Notes under the pieces: generated by a model
Seen by the model: only the letters and a program-made list of their open reading frames with translations
Databases searched by the model: none
Told to the model about the DNA's origin: nothing
Made by a program: the position numbers and the translations under genes
Shown: piece by piece, positions 1 through 9,523 of the stretch
Layout of the letters: every line of letters begins with the position of its first letter
How positions within the stretch are numbered: position 1 is the stretch's first letter
NCBI GenBank assembly: GCA_030536555.1
Contig: JAUNPU010000006.1
Coordinates: 62,001-126,000 of the forward strand
Direction of reading: 5' to 3'
Length of the DNA: 64,000 nucleotides
Source: Eubacteriales bacterium
GTDB taxonomy: Bacteria > Bacillota > Clostridia > Lachnospirales > Lachnospiraceae

Positions 1-177
1 TTCAATGATCCCCGCCGGGCATGCTTTGGCACATTTGCCGCAGCCCACACAGGTCTCGTTTACAACTGCATACATTCCCCTGTGAATATGGATTGCCTGC
101 TTCGGACATTCTTTGGCACACTGCCCGCAGGCTACACACAGGTTGGACGGAACCAACGCTTTTCGTTTACCAGCCAT
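1..177 (-). CDS. 2[4Fe-4S] ferredoxin-type protein, cut by window edge
   Basis: The first 59 codons of a minus-strand gene run off the left edge. The protein opens MAGKRKALVPS and carries two cysteine clusters, CVACGQCAKECP (residues 14-25) and CVGCGKCAKACP (residues 43-54), which is the paired [4Fe-4S] ferredoxin pattern. The ATG at 177 is preceded by GAGAGG and by a clear promoter. It may be a small electron-transfer ferredoxin or the N-terminus of a longer iron-sulfur protein; its C-terminus and partners are outside the window. The promoter overlaps a long palindrome, so the gene is probably repressor controlled. The family call is sure, the role is not. Confidence 0.85.
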   Translation of the reverse strand, partial: MAGKRKALVPSNLCVACGQCAKECPKQAIHIHRGMYAVVNETCVGCGKCAKACPAGIIE

Positions 178-195
178 ATCTAACCTCTCACCTCT

Positions 196-235
196 ATAAT
201 TAAGTATTTAAGTAATTACTAATATACTTAATTAT
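196..235. promoter_or_regulatory. near-perfect 40-bp palindromic operator
   Basis: Outer 12-bp arms (196-207 and 224-235) are exact inverted copies, and the centre AGTAATTACT (211-220) is itself palindromic. Only two of the 20 possible base pairs fail. The palindrome covers the -10 box and the region downstream of it, the usual place for a repressor. No regulator gene is visible; an ArsR- or MarR-type dimer would fit the AT-rich sequence, but that is a guess. Confidence 0.6.
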
Positions 236-249
236 CAGATGTTTGTCAA
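221..249 (-). promoter_or_regulatory. promoter of the ferredoxin gene
   Basis: On the minus strand TTGACA (244-249) and TATATT (221-226) are separated by 17 bp, a near-consensus sigma-A promoter. The -10 box lies inside the 196-235 palindrome. Confidence 0.7.
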
Positions 250-392
250 GCACTTCCATCTCTGAAATGCAGCCTGAAATACAGCCAAAATACAGCCAAA
301 ATACAACTTTTCCCATCTTACGCGCAAAGGACTTCGGAATTTCGGTAAGTATCAGCAAATATACTCCCGCCCCGCAGGACGCACGACAACGC

Positions 393-415
393 AAAAAGGA
401 GCGCCGCAGCGCCCC
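393..415 (-). terminator. terminator after glyQS
   Basis: On the minus strand GGGGCGC and GCGCTCC form a 7-bp stem with a 4-nt loop, followed directly by five T. It lies about 70 bp past the glyQS stop. Confidence 0.65.
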
Positions 416-486
416 TCTATCCTGCCATACCGGTCAGGAAGCATGCCGACAGCACGCTCCCTGATTCCTGTAGCATCTTATCCACA

Positions 487-1875
487 TTAGAAACGGAACT
501 TATCCTCGAAGTAAGCCTTCAGCTCAGCAATCGGCACGCGAACCTGCTCCATGGTATCGCGGTCACGAACGGTAACTGCATGGTCTTCCTCGGAATCGAA
601 GTCATAGGTGATGCAGAACGGAGTACCGATCTCATCCTGTCTTCTGTAACGCTTACCGATGTTGCCTCTGTCATCAAACTCGCAGTTGTAGTATTTTGCA
701 AGCTCTGCATATACCTTCTCTGCGCCCTCATTCAACTTCTTGGACAGCGGCAGCACGCCGATCTTCACCGGTGCCAGTGCCGGATGGAAGTGGAGAACGG
801 TACGGACATCGCCCTCACCAATCTCTTCCTCGTCGTAAGCTGCGCACAGGAATGCCAGGGTTACACGGTCAGCACCCAGAGACGGCTCAACCACATAGGG
901 AACGTACTTCTCCTTCGCCTCATCGTCGAAGTAGCTCATATCCTCACCAGATACGTTCTGATGCTGGGTCAGATCGTAGTCGGTACGGTCTGCGATACCC
1001 CACAGCTCGCCCCATCCGAACGGGAACAGGAACTCGATGTCGGTGGTACCCTTGCTGTAGAAGCACAGCTCCTCCGGAGAATGGTCGCGGAGACGGATCT
1101 CGTCCTCCTTCAGTCCCAGAGTCAGCAGCCAGTCGCGGCAGAAGCCTCTCCAGTACTGGAACCACTCCATGTCAGTGCCCGGCTTGCAGAAGAACTCCAG
1201 CTCCATCTGCTCGAACTCACGGGTACGGAAGGTGAAGTTACCCGGGGTAATCTCGTTACGGAAGGACTTACCGATCTGACCAATACCGAACGGAACCTTC
1301 TTTCTGGAGGTACGCTGTACGTTCTTGAAGTTCACGAAGATACCCTGTGCGGTCTCCGGTCTTAAGTATACGGTGTTCTTGGCATCCTCGGTAACACCCT
1401 GGAAGGTCTTGAACATCAGGTTGAACTGACGGATGTCGGTAAAATCATGCTTGCCGCAGCTCGGGCAGCAGATATTCTTGTCCTCGATGAACTGCTTCAT
1501 CTCCTCCTGAGACCAGCCATCCACGGAACCCTCAATGGTGATATTGTTCTCAGCCAGATAATCCTCGATCAGCTTGTCGGCACGGAAACGCTCCTTACAT
1601 GCCTTACAGTCCATCAGCGGATCGGAGAAGCCGCCCAAATGTCCGGAAGCCACCCAGGTCTGGGAGTTCATCAGAATCGCACAGTCCACACCTACGTTGT
1701 ACGGGCTCTCCTGTACGAACTTCTGCCACCATGCCTTCTTTACATTGTTCTTCAGCTCAACACCCAGATTGCCGTAATCCCAGGTATTTGCCAGACCGCC
1801 GTAGATCTCGGAACCCGGATATACGAAGCCTCTGCTCTTTGCCAGTGCTACAATCTTTTCCATCGTCTTTTCCAT
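487..1875 (-). CDS. glyQS: glycine--tRNA ligase, single-chain alpha2 type
   Basis: Charges tRNA-Gly with glycine in the cytoplasm. The protein is 462 residues, the normal size of the dimeric class II enzyme of Clostridia, and not the alpha/beta GlyQ+GlyS type. It opens with the family N-terminus ([15 protein letters not shown]), carries motif 2 around [19 protein letters not shown] and motif 3 as [14 protein letters not shown], and ends with the anticodon-binding domain. A TTG six bases upstream (1881) is also open, but AGAGG sits 9 nt before the ATG at 1875, so that start is preferred. The 99-bp gap upstream is too short for a glycine T-box. A terminator hairpin follows. Identification is secure. 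Confidence 0.97.
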   Translation of the reverse strand: MEKTMEKIVALAKSRGFVYPGSEIYGGLANTWDYGNLGVELKNNVKKAWWQKFVQESPYNVGVDCAILMNSQTWVASGHLGGFSDPLMDCKACKERFRADKLIEDYLAENNITIEGSVDGWSQEEMKQFIEDKNICCPSCGKHDFTDIRQFNLMFKTFQGVTEDAKNTVYLRPETAQGIFVNFKNVQRTSRKKVPFGIGQIGKSFRNEITPGNFTFRTREFEQMELEFFCKPGTDMEWFQYWRGFCRDWLLTLGLKEDEIRLRDHSPEELCFYSKGTTDIEFLFPFGWGELWGIADRTDYDLTQHQNVSGEDMSYFDDEAKEKYVPYVVEPSLGADRVTLAFLCAAYDEEEIGEGDVRTVLHFHPALAPVKIGVLPLSKKLNEGAEKVYAELAKYYNCEFDDRGNIGKRYRRQDEIGTPFCITYDFDSEEDHAVTVRDRDTMEQVRVPIAELKAYFEDKFRF

Positions 1876-1974
1876 AGTCAATAACCTCTTTCTGATTTCT
1901 TATGAATATGAATCTATGTTCACAGGTTCCCCTGTTTACTACCTGTTTCCAGGCACCAGCTCACGCTGATTCCG

Positions 1975-2667
1975 TTATTTGAAAATGATTACGTGGCTTC
2001 CCTCTCCGGTCACCGCCGTAAAATCATCCTTCAGCGACACTTCCCCGCCGCTGCTGATATATGCAATCCTGCCCTGGGTACAGATGGTTCCGGCGCCTTC
2101 CACGGACACAATCTGATAGTCCACAGACTTTAACACCTCTTCTGTGCCTGCCTCCCTGCCGTTGGGCTTCATCAGGCTCACTCCCGATAAGACACCGGCT
2201 TCTGCCGCATCCCCCGACGCAGTCACAGTCAGCTCCGTGATCGTGCTGGTATTGTCCCCGCTGAACCTGGCAAATTCCAGGTAGTCCTCCGGCTCTGCAT
2301 AATCAAACACCAGATATCCCGTCCGGTTCTCCAGCTTACAGGATGTCAGGGTCACCGGAGACTTCTCCGTCTCACTGCCATCTGCACTGTCTCCCACCTT
2401 TACCGTGGTGGCTCCGTCCTGCTGCTCTGGTCCTGCGTTGTACTCCGCAACAGCCTGCTCTGCAAATGCTTTCAGCTCCTCTGCATTGTACAGCTCGTTG
2501 AACTGCTCCGAAGAATACACCAGCGCACTCTGCACCTGTCCGTCCCGGCTCACATAGACACTGTTCTCGTTCGCCTTCCACTGGGCGTCCTTCGTCTGTT
2601 GTCCACAACCCGCCAGCAGGATTCCGGCAGTTATCCCCAAAACTGCTGCTGCCTTTCTATTTTTCAT
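1975..2667 (-). CDS. predicted lipoprotein of unknown function
   Basis: A 230-residue protein with a lipoprotein signal: basic N-terminus (MKNRK), hydrophobic stretch, and lipobox LAGC with Cys21 as the lipid anchor. The mature part is polar, acid- and serine-rich, with no motif I recognise. It would sit on the outer face of the membrane. It lies between recO (upstream on the minus strand) and glyQS, transcribed the same way, but nothing in the context suggests a role. Function unknown. Confidence 0.8.
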   Translation of the reverse strand: MKNRKAAAVLGITAGILLAGCGQQTKDAQWKANENSVYVSRDGQVQSALVYSSEQFNELYNAEELKAFAEQAVAEYNAGPEQQDGATTVKVGDSADGSETEKSPVTLTSCKLENRTGYLVFDYAEPEDYLEFARFSGDNTSTITELTVTASGDAAEAGVLSGVSLMKPNGREAGTEEVLKSVDYQIVSVEGAGTICTQGRIAYISSGGEVSLKDDFTAVTGEGSHVIIFK

Positions 2668-2774
2668 AATCTTCCTCCTGCATACTGCCAGCGCCCCCGG
2701 CGCATAGCTATGTCAGATTATAGCATGCCTGCACCTGATATTTCAATAGCTACCTGCAATTTTCCCCTGACATC

Positions 2775-3422
2775 TTACTGCATCAGGCGCAAAATCTCCA
2801 GAGAATGGAACTCCCGGTCCACAAACCGCTTCCGGTTCATGTCCACGCACTGCTTCAGTTCCCGGAAGACCTCCTCCTTCAGCACAAAGGTATACAAAGA
2901 TTCCAGCGGTGTGGCAATGATGTACTGCCACGCGTAGACCGCCGACTCACTGACCTTCCTCGGCGGCTGCTCCGTGTACTCTCCATTTACCACCATGGCC
3001 CGCAGCTCGAAAACCGTCCGCACCAGCGGATTGGGAAGCGCCGGCTTCAGCAGCGCCCGCATGGACTGATAGAGCAGCAGGATCATCTCACTGCCGTCCA
3101 GACCTTCCCGCCCGTAATAATCAGCAAATTCCAGGAAATAGGAACCGTAGCAGGCAGCCTCCACGTCCGCCGCCAGCTCCGTGAAGTAGTTGCTGATCTC
3201 TGCCGACTGCAGATTGTAGGCGTCCCGCCCCTCAAACAGCCGGAAGTTCCCGAACACAAACGGACGGCTCACCGCCATCAGCTGGCTGCCCGGGCGCTTG
3301 GCTCCCCGGGCAAAGGCAGTGATCTTGCCCCGCTCCCGGGTCAGAATCACCAGCCTCCTGTCATTTTCACCTACCGGAGAGGCTTTTAAGACCATACCGG
3401 TCAGATCTACTGTCTCCCTCAA
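2775..3422 (-). CDS. recO: DNA repair protein RecO
   Basis: RecO helps RecR load RecA on SSB-coated DNA in RecF-pathway repair. The N-terminal OB fold is visible (GMVLKASPVGENDRRLVILTRE, residues 9-30, then KITAFARGAKRP), followed by the helical domain (YFLEFADYYGREG). At 215 residues it is somewhat short, and it lacks the CxxC pairs that form a zinc site in the middle of many RecO proteins. The start is a TTG at 3422 with AAAGG 9 nt upstream. It lies just downstream of era, a common Firmicute arrangement that supports the call. Confidence 0.9.
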   Translation of the reverse strand: MRETVDLTGMVLKASPVGENDRRLVILTRERGKITAFARGAKRPGSQLMAVSRPFVFGNFRLFEGRDAYNLQSAEISNYFTELAADVEAACYGSYFLEFADYYGREGLDGSEMILLLYQSMRALLKPALPNPLVRTVFELRAMVVNGEYTEQPPRKVSESAVYAWQYIIATPLESLYTFVLKEEVFRELKQCVDMNRKRFVDREFHSLEILRLMQ

Positions 3423-3495
3423 CGCTTATAACCTTTCTGTCTCGCTCTGCTTAGCAGTGCTTGCCTCGATTCCGCTTCGCTTCCTCGTGCTCCCA

Positions 3496-4398
3496 TTACT
3501 CTTTGGGATTGTACCCGTAGTTCTTCATCATGGTCTCGCTGTCCCGCCACTCCTTGCGCACCTTCACCCAGAGCTGCAGGTTCACCTTCGTCTCCAGCTC
3601 TGCCTCCAGCTCTCTTCTGACTGCGGAACCGATGCGCTTTAACATGGCGCCGCCCTTTCCGATGATGATTCCCTTATGGGAATCCCGCTCACAGACGATG
3701 GTGGCGTCGATGTCAATGATTCCATTGGACCGCTCGGTCATCTTCTCGATGGTCACCGCGATTCCGTGGGGAATCTCGTCATTTAACAGGCGCAGTGCCT
3801 TCTCGCGGATCAGCTCCGCCGCAATCTGGCGCATGGGCTGATCCGTCACCGTGTCCTCATCGTAGAACATCGGTCCATAGGGCAGGTACTGATAGATCAG
3901 CTCCAGCAGCCGGTCCGTGTTCTTTTTCTTCATGGCAGACACCGGCACGATCTCCGCAAAGGGGCATACGTCCTTGTATGCCTGAATAAAGGTCAGAATC
4001 TCATCCTGATTCTTCACCGTGTCGATCTTGTTGATGACCAGAATCACCGGGGTCTTCACCTTGTTAAGCTGCTCCGCAATATGGCGCTCCCCGGCGCCGA
4101 TGAAGGTGGTCGGCTCCACCAGCCACAGAATCACATCCACCTCCGTCAGCGTATGCTCCGCCACGTTGACCATATACTCACCCAGCTTGTTCTTCGCCTT
4201 GTGGATACCCGGGGTGTCCAGAAATACGATCTGCCCGCGCTCGTCGGTGTACACGGTCTGGATGCGGTTTCTTGTGGTCTGCGGCTTGTCGGATGTGATT
4301 GCGATCTTCTGCCCGATCAGATGGTTCATCAGGGTGGACTTGCCCACATTGGGCCGTCCCACCAGCGTCACAAATCCGGATTTCTTGTCGTTTGTCAT
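3496..4398 (-). CDS. era: GTPase Era
   Basis: Ribosome-assembly GTPase that binds the 3' end of 16S rRNA during 30S maturation. The 300-residue protein has the usual order: G1 GRPNVGKST (about residues 14-22), G2 around TTRNR, G3 DTPG, G4 NKID and G5 SA, then a C-terminal KH domain with the GKGG loop (IIIGKGGAMLKRIG). Length and domains are complete. It is followed by recO and preceded by the M16C peptidase gene with a 13-bp gap, so the three are probably cotranscribed. Confidence 0.97.
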   Translation of the reverse strand: MTNDKKSGFVTLVGRPNVGKSTLMNHLIGQKIAITSDKPQTTRNRIQTVYTDERGQIVFLDTPGIHKAKNKLGEYMVNVAEHTLTEVDVILWLVEPTTFIGAGERHIAEQLNKVKTPVILVINKIDTVKNQDEILTFIQAYKDVCPFAEIVPVSAMKKKNTDRLLELIYQYLPYGPMFYDEDTVTDQPMRQIAAELIREKALRLLNDEIPHGIAVTIEKMTERSNGIIDIDATIVCERDSHKGIIIGKGGAMLKRIGSAVRRELEAELETKVNLQLWVKVRKEWRDSETMMKNYGYNPKE

Positions 4399-4411
4399 AT
4401 AGTTATTTACC

Positions 4412-7345
4412 TTATCCTCTCGTCAGATTCTCCACGGTCCCGAACAGCTCCCGGTTCTTCTCAATCTTCTCTTCATTTCCCACAACGCAGAAGCTTCCGG
4501 TATCCAGAATCGCCTGAATATACGGCGCCAGTGCCTGAATGTCCTTCTGGGTGGCGGAAAGCACCTGATCCCGCTCCTGCTGCATCATCTCCTGAGTCAC
4601 GCCGGAAAGGTAAGCGGAAAGTCCTCTGCTGCCGCGGGTGGACGGGGTCAGCGGTACATCCAGATTGCTGACCGTACCGATCACATACTTGGTCATATCC
4701 CGGTCATCCGGACTGAACTGCTCTAAGTACGCCGGAATGCCCTCGTAGATTGCATTGGTCTCCTTTAAGTTCGGATCCCGGTAGGACACCAGATAGCCCT
4801 CGCCGGAACGGCCGAAGCCGCTCATACAGCCGTAAGCGCCGCCCTTGACACGGATGTTCAGCCACAGATAATCATAGCTTAAGATCACCTGCAGAATCTT
4901 CAGTGCTCCTGTATACTCATATCCCGCCTTACGGAAGCTGCCGCAACGTGCCACATAATCCACCTGCGCGGAGGTCTTCAGTCCCTCATTGACATTCTCC
5001 ACCGGATGGGTAAATGGATATACCGCTCCGCTTCCCTGGGGCAGGCGGTCTGTCAGCGTCTTCATTGCCGCCGGCAGCTTCTCGTAGCCTGTATCATCTG
5101 CGGTGTAGCTTACCAGCATGTTGGCACGGGTAAACAGTCTGCCGCACACCTCCTCAAGCTTTGCAATGATTGCCTTCTTCTCCGTCTCGAAGTTTCTGGC
5201 AGTCTGCTCTAAGAAGCGGTAGTAGGTAGTGCCGCCGGTCAGCTCATTGAAGCAGGAGGTGCCGGAGAAGTAGGAGGTTGCGCGGGATACGGCGGTGCTG
5301 TGTCCTGCATTTTCCAGCTTCATCTTCGCCCGGGAACGGGTCTCCTGAATCACCTCGCCCAGACGCTTCTCATCGGTAAATACCGTCCGGGTCAGGATCT
5401 CTTCCAGAATGCCGAAGCCGAAGTCCACCTTGTCGTACAGCACCCGTGCGCTTGCCACAAATTCCCCTGTGAAGGTGTCCGGATCTTCCAGATTCACAAA
5501 GGAGGATACGGAGAAGTCCACGCCGCCGCTGTTCAAGTGGATCTCGCTGGTCAGATCTGAGTAGCTGTAATGCTCCGTATCCATGCTTCCCAGCACGGAT
5601 TTTAACAGTCCCACATAGCACAGATCCTCCTGCGGCACTGCATTTGTGTTAAACAGCACCTTCAGGTAGCCGATGCCGGAGGTAAAGCAGTTGTGGTGCA
5701 GCACCTTGACGCCGTCCTCACACCGCTCCTGCCAGCAAAGCTTCTCTGCCTTCTTCTCGATATCTTCCCGTCTCAGAAGGGGAATCATCGCCAGCTCCTC
5801 CGGTGTGGAGGGCGTGTCCTGATATTCCTTCAGCTCCCTGGTGCCTTCTACGATCGCGTCAATCTGCTCCGCGGTCAGGGAAGCCTTGTAGGCGGCAAGC
5901 TTTTCAGCCACCCGCTCATCCTCCTCTGCGGTCAGGTTCTTCTTCGGGCTGACGATCACCACAGCCTCAAAGGGATTGTCCAGCAGGTAATCCCGGATCA
6001 GCTGCTCGAAAAATCCCTCATCCACCGCCTTCTTCAGGTAATCAAAGGTCGCCTGGTACTCCAGATGCATCATGGGATCTCCGTCATAGAGCCAGCTGTC
6101 CAGACTCTGCAGTCCGTACATCAGTCCCTTGGGCGCGGAGCCATAGTCCGCCTCCCGGTACTTGAATTCATAATAGTTCATGCCTGCCAGGAGGCTCTTC
6201 CGGTTGATGCCCTCAGCCGCCAGCTTGCGCAGGGTTCCCTTCACCACAGCCAGGAACTCGCCCTTCTGGTCCCGGTTCGCGTCCTTGGCGATGACGCTGA
6301 AATAGGGCTGTAAAATGCCGCTCTCATAGCCGCCCAGAATGTCCTTGCCGATGCCCGCATCGATCAGCGCCTGCTTTAAGGGCGCACCCGGTGCATCCAG
6401 CAGGGTGTACTCCAGAATCTGAAATGCCACATACAGCTTCGGATCCAGATCTGTGCCCACCACCGTGTTGACAGACAGGTAGGTGGCATCCTCCTCCGGC
6501 TCTCCGTCGGTGATAGAGTAGAAGATCTCCTTCTCCACCGGCTCCGCAAATGCCTTCTGCTCCGGAATCCGGGAGTCCACCGGCCGCTCGTCGTATTTGC
6601 TCAGATACTCCTCATCCAGCCAGTTTAACTTCTCTGCCATATCCATATCGCCGTACAGATAAATATAGCTGTTGGACGGATGGTAGTAAGTCCGGTGGAA
6701 GTCCAGGAACTTCTCATAGGTCAGCTCCGGGATAGACGCCGGATCACCGCCGGAATCTCTGCCGTAGCAGTTGTCCGGGAACAGAGTATTCTGGGTGCAG
6801 CGGTCCAGCAGCCCCTCCGGCGAGGAGTAGGCACCCTTCATCTCGTTGTACACCACGCCATTGTAGATCAGCGGCTCTTCTGCCGACTCCATCTCATAGT
6901 GCCAGCCCTCCTGGCGGAAAATCTTCTCTTCCTTATAGATGTTGGGATGCAGCACCGCATCCATGTAGACATCCATCAGATTCTGGAAGTCCTTCTCATT
7001 GCAGCTGGCAATAGGATATACGGTCTTGTCCGGATAGGTCATGGCGTTCAGAAACGTATTCAGAGACCCCTTCACCAGCTCCACAAATGGATCCTTAAGC
7101 GGAAACTTCTCGGAACCGCAGAGGACGCTGTGCTCCAAAATGTGCGGCAGACCGGTATTGTCACTGGGCGGCGTGCGAAAGCCGATGCAGAATACCTTAT
7201 TCTCATCGTCATTGGAGAGCAGAAATACTCTCGCCTTTGTCCTGTTGTGCTCCAGCACATAGCCATCGGAATTCATCTCCCCGATCCGTCTCTGCTCCAC
7301 AATACGGTAAGCAGAAAGCTCTTTTATCTTTTCCAACTGATTCAT
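4412..7345 (-). CDS. insulinase-family zinc metalloprotease, M16C (presequence-protease type)
   Basis: A 977-residue peptidase of the M16C subfamily, which degrades oligopeptides inside a closed chamber formed by two homologous halves. The inverted zinc motif is HILEH at residues 68-72, and the distal glutamate region (NEMKGAYSSPEG) follows about 95 residues later. The next stretch (SLNTFLNAMTYPDKTVYP) is typical of PreP/Cym1-like enzymes. No signal peptide is seen, so it is probably cytoplasmic. GGAGAG lies 9 nt before the ATG. It is closely linked to era (13 bp). The substrate in bacteria is not known. Confidence 0.9.
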   Translation of the reverse strand: MNQLEKIKELSAYRIVEQRRIGEMNSDGYVLEHNRTKARVFLLSNDDENKVFCIGFRTPPSDNTGLPHILEHSVLCGSEKFPLKDPFVELVKGSLNTFLNAMTYPDKTVYPIASCNEKDFQNLMDVYMDAVLHPNIYKEEKIFRQEGWHYEMESAEEPLIYNGVVYNEMKGAYSSPEGLLDRCTQNTLFPDNCYGRDSGGDPASIPELTYEKFLDFHRTYYHPSNSYIYLYGDMDMAEKLNWLDEEYLSKYDERPVDSRIPEQKAFAEPVEKEIFYSITDGEPEEDATYLSVNTVVGTDLDPKLYVAFQILEYTLLDAPGAPLKQALIDAGIGKDILGGYESGILQPYFSVIAKDANRDQKGEFLAVVKGTLRKLAAEGINRKSLLAGMNYYEFKYREADYGSAPKGLMYGLQSLDSWLYDGDPMMHLEYQATFDYLKKAVDEGFFEQLIRDYLLDNPFEAVVIVSPKKNLTAEEDERVAEKLAAYKASLTAEQIDAIVEGTRELKEYQDTPSTPEELAMIPLLRREDIEKKAEKLCWQERCEDGVKVLHHNCFTSGIGYLKVLFNTNAVPQEDLCYVGLLKSVLGSMDTEHYSYSDLTSEIHLNSGGVDFSVSSFVNLEDPDTFTGEFVASARVLYDKVDFGFGILEEILTRTVFTDEKRLGEVIQETRSRAKMKLENAGHSTAVSRATSYFSGTSCFNELTGGTTYYRFLEQTARNFETEKKAIIAKLEEVCGRLFTRANMLVSYTADDTGYEKLPAAMKTLTDRLPQGSGAVYPFTHPVENVNEGLKTSAQVDYVARCGSFRKAGYEYTGALKILQVILSYDYLWLNIRVKGGAYGCMSGFGRSGEGYLVSYRDPNLKETNAIYEGIPAYLEQFSPDDRDMTKYVIGTVSNLDVPLTPSTRGSRGLSAYLSGVTQEMMQQERDQVLSATQKDIQALAPYIQAILDTGSFCVVGNEEKIEKNRELFGTVENLTRG

Positions 7346-7372
7346 GATGTTTCTCTCCTTTTCCCGTTCTAG

Positions 7373-8122
7373 TTACAGGTTGCCCGCAATTCGGTCCTTT
7401 AATATTGCCAGCGCGTCGCGGAAACAGAAATGGAAGAACAGCACCCGGTCAGACTCGGCTGCGATGCTGCGCACCTCCTTCATTCCCTGCTTTTCCGCAA
7501 TCTTTCGCGCACGATACATATGAAAATTGCTGGTCAGAAGCCCCACCCTGGCTGACGGCTTTGTCATCAGGGGACGGCTGTAAACCAGATTCTCCAGTGT
7601 GCTGGTGGAACGGTCCTCCAGCAGCAGCTGATGCTTCGGCACTCCCTGCTCCAGCAGATAGCGCTCCATGGACTGTGCCTCCGACTCCAGCTCCCCTTCT
7701 CCCTGCCCGCCGGACAGAATCAGGGTGGTCTCCGGATTCTGCAGGGCATACTCGGCAGCCTTGTCCAGCCGCAGCCTCAGCGTCCTGCTGGGTCCCTCCG
7801 GCCGCACCTGAGCTCCCAGCACGATCACGTAGTCCAGTCCGGACTCCGCCACCACCGGGATACGTCCGAACATCAGAATCTGCAACAGCAGCAGAATCAC
7901 CAGTCCCGAGGCACACAAGGTCACCAGGGACACCGGAATCCACAGGGCGATTCGCTCCGGCTCCCGCTCATAGACCCTGAGACTTGCCGCCGCCAGTCCC
8001 AGACCGCCGGCAAACAGCAGCCAGATCACTGCAAAGGATGTTCCGATTCCCGAATATACCACAATGGTAATAAAATATGCCAGGCAGATCACCGCCCCGG
8101 CTGTCAGAACCCATGTCAGCAT
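7373..8122 (-). CDS. YdcF/ElyC-like DUF218 membrane protein
   Basis: A 249-residue protein with an N-terminal block of four hydrophobic segments (about residues 1-90) followed by a DUF218 domain (YVIVLGAQVRPEGPS at about 103-117, LILSGGQGEGE, EDRSTSTLENLVYS, LLTSNFHMYRA). The DUF218 fold is found in SanA and ElyC, which affect envelope integrity; the reaction is unknown. It sits 27 bp upstream of the M16C gene on the same strand. The ATG at 8122 follows GGAGG by 9 nt. Family call good, function open. Confidence 0.85.
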   Translation of the reverse strand: MLTWVLTAGAVICLAYFITIVVYSGIGTSFAVIWLLFAGGLGLAAASLRVYEREPERIALWIPVSLVTLCASGLVILLLLQILMFGRIPVVAESGLDYVIVLGAQVRPEGPSRTLRLRLDKAAEYALQNPETTLILSGGQGEGELESEAQSMERYLLEQGVPKHQLLLEDRSTSTLENLVYSRPLMTKPSARVGLLTSNFHMYRARKIAEKQGMKEVRSIAAESDRVLFFHFCFRDALAILKDRIAGNL

Positions 8123-8289
8123 TCCCCGGCACCTCCATTTCCTTTCATAATCGTTACTATCATACTACATTTTCCAACTTGCCACAAGCGGGGACCTGCT
8201 CATTTCGCAGCTCCCCGCCCTTCTCTTGTATTCGCAACTGTTCCGCCTTCACAGCCGGATGCCCGTTCTGCATCCCTTCTCCCGGCTCA

Positions 8290-9519
8290 CTACGCTTCCT
8301 TCCGCCGCAGAATATCATAGACCTGCAGCTCGGTGCCAAGGTCCACATACAGAACCTGCTTCGGATGGGGGGCGCTCTCCTGGGTCTCGCCGTCCTCATT
8401 GGTGATTGCCTTCACCACAGCGGTCACGTTCCGTCCGTCCGGCTTCATGATCTCGATCTCCTCGCCTACGGAGAACTTGTTCTTCTGCTCGATGCGGCAG
8501 CAGCCGTCCTCCCGGACCTCCTCCACCGTGCCCAGATAGGTATAGTTCTTCACGTAGGTATTGTTGTCATAGATCTGGGTGGTAGAGTCCGGCTTGCCAA
8601 AGTAGAAGCCGGTGGTGAACTCCCGGTAGGTGCACTTGCCGATCTCCTCCCGGTACCAGTCCAGATTCGCCTGATACAGTGCCGGGTCCTTCTGGTAATC
8701 GTCGATTGCCTTCCGGTAGGTCCGCGCCACCGTCGCCACGTAGAGCGCCGTCTTCATGCGCCCCTCGATCTTAAAGCTGTCGATCCCCGCATCGATCATC
8801 TCCGGAATGTGCTCGATCATGCACAGATCCTTGGAGTTGAAGATGTAGGTGCCCCGCTCATTTTCAAATACGGGCATATACTCACCCGGTCTGGTCTCCT
8901 CCACGATGGAGTATTTCCAGCGGCAGGGATGAGTGCAGGCACCCTGGTTGGCATCCCTTCCCACCAGGAAGTTGCTCAAAAGGCAACGGCCGGAATAGGA
9001 GATGCACATGGCTCCGTGAATGAAGCTCTCGATCTCCATATCCTCCGGAATCTGCTGGCGGATCTCCTTGATTTCCTTCAGGGAAAGCTCTCTGGCAGAG
9101 ACCACCCGCTTCGCTCCCAGCTGATGCCAGAACAGGTAGGTTCCGTAGTTGGTATTGTTGGCCTGGGTGCTGATGTGGATCTCCATATCCGGAATCACTC
9201 GCCTTGCGATAGCAAATACGCCCGGATCCGATATGATCAGCGCATCCGGCCGAATCTCCTTAAGCTCCTCAAAGTAAGCCTCCACACCTGCCAGGTCCTC
9301 GTTGTGAGCCAGGATGTTCGCCGTGATATACACCTTCACACCCCGCTCATGGGCAAATGCAATGCCTTCCCGAATCTCTTCATTGGTAAAGTTCTTTGCC
9401 TTCGCGCGCAGTCCGAACGCCTCACCGCCCAGATACACCGCATCGGCGCCATAGATCACGGCAGTCTTCAGCACATCCAGGCTGCCTGCCGGAATCAGCA
9501 ATTCTGTTTTTCTCATCAT
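8290..9519 (-). CDS. U32-family protein, TrhP-like tRNA uridine hydroxylation factor
   Basis: About 409 residues of peptidase family U32. Diagnostic pieces are the N-terminal ELLIPAGSLDVLKTA, GADAVYLGG and the cysteine-bearing signature ESFIHGAMCISYSGRC, then CTHPCRW. U32 members of this type (TrhP/YegQ and B. subtilis YrrN/YrrO) make 5-hydroxyuridine at tRNA position 34, drawing on prephenate; they are not shown to be proteases. The next gene upstream is trmR, which methylates that product, as in the B. subtilis yrrM-yrrN-yrrO cluster. An ATG at 9519 with AGGA 9 nt upstream is preferred to the TTG at 9537. It starts 4 bp after the trmR stop. Confidence 0.88.
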   Translation of the reverse strand: MMRKTELLIPAGSLDVLKTAVIYGADAVYLGGEAFGLRAKAKNFTNEEIREGIAFAHERGVKVYITANILAHNEDLAGVEAYFEELKEIRPDALIISDPGVFAIARRVIPDMEIHISTQANNTNYGTYLFWHQLGAKRVVSARELSLKEIKEIRQQIPEDMEIESFIHGAMCISYSGRCLLSNFLVGRDANQGACTHPCRWKYSIVEETRPGEYMPVFENERGTYIFNSKDLCMIEHIPEMIDAGIDSFKIEGRMKTALYVATVARTYRKAIDDYQKDPALYQANLDWYREEIGKCTYREFTTGFYFGKPDSTTQIYDNNTYVKNYTYLGTVEEVREDGCCRIEQKNKFSVGEEIEIMKPDGRNVTAVVKAITNEDGETQESAPHPKQVLYVDLGTELQVYDILRRKEA

Positions 9520-9523
9520 AATT

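Noticed and set aside
200..394. 64-codon minus-strand ORF between the ferredoxin and glyQS
   Set aside because: It spans the ferredoxin promoter and operator, and its repeated CISxCIS sequence comes from a short DNA repeat; no ribosome site.
580..1365. Long plus-strand ORF opposite glyQS
   Set aside because: It lies wholly antisense to a well-supported gene and has no family features; GC-rich wobble positions of the real gene keep it open.
1876..1974. Glycine T-box or riboswitch upstream of glyQS
   Set aside because: The gap is 99 bp, too short, and no T-box sequence is present.
8186..8218. GC-rich hairpin between the U32 gene and the DUF218 gene
   Set aside because: The stem is good but no T run follows on either strand, so it is not called a terminator.
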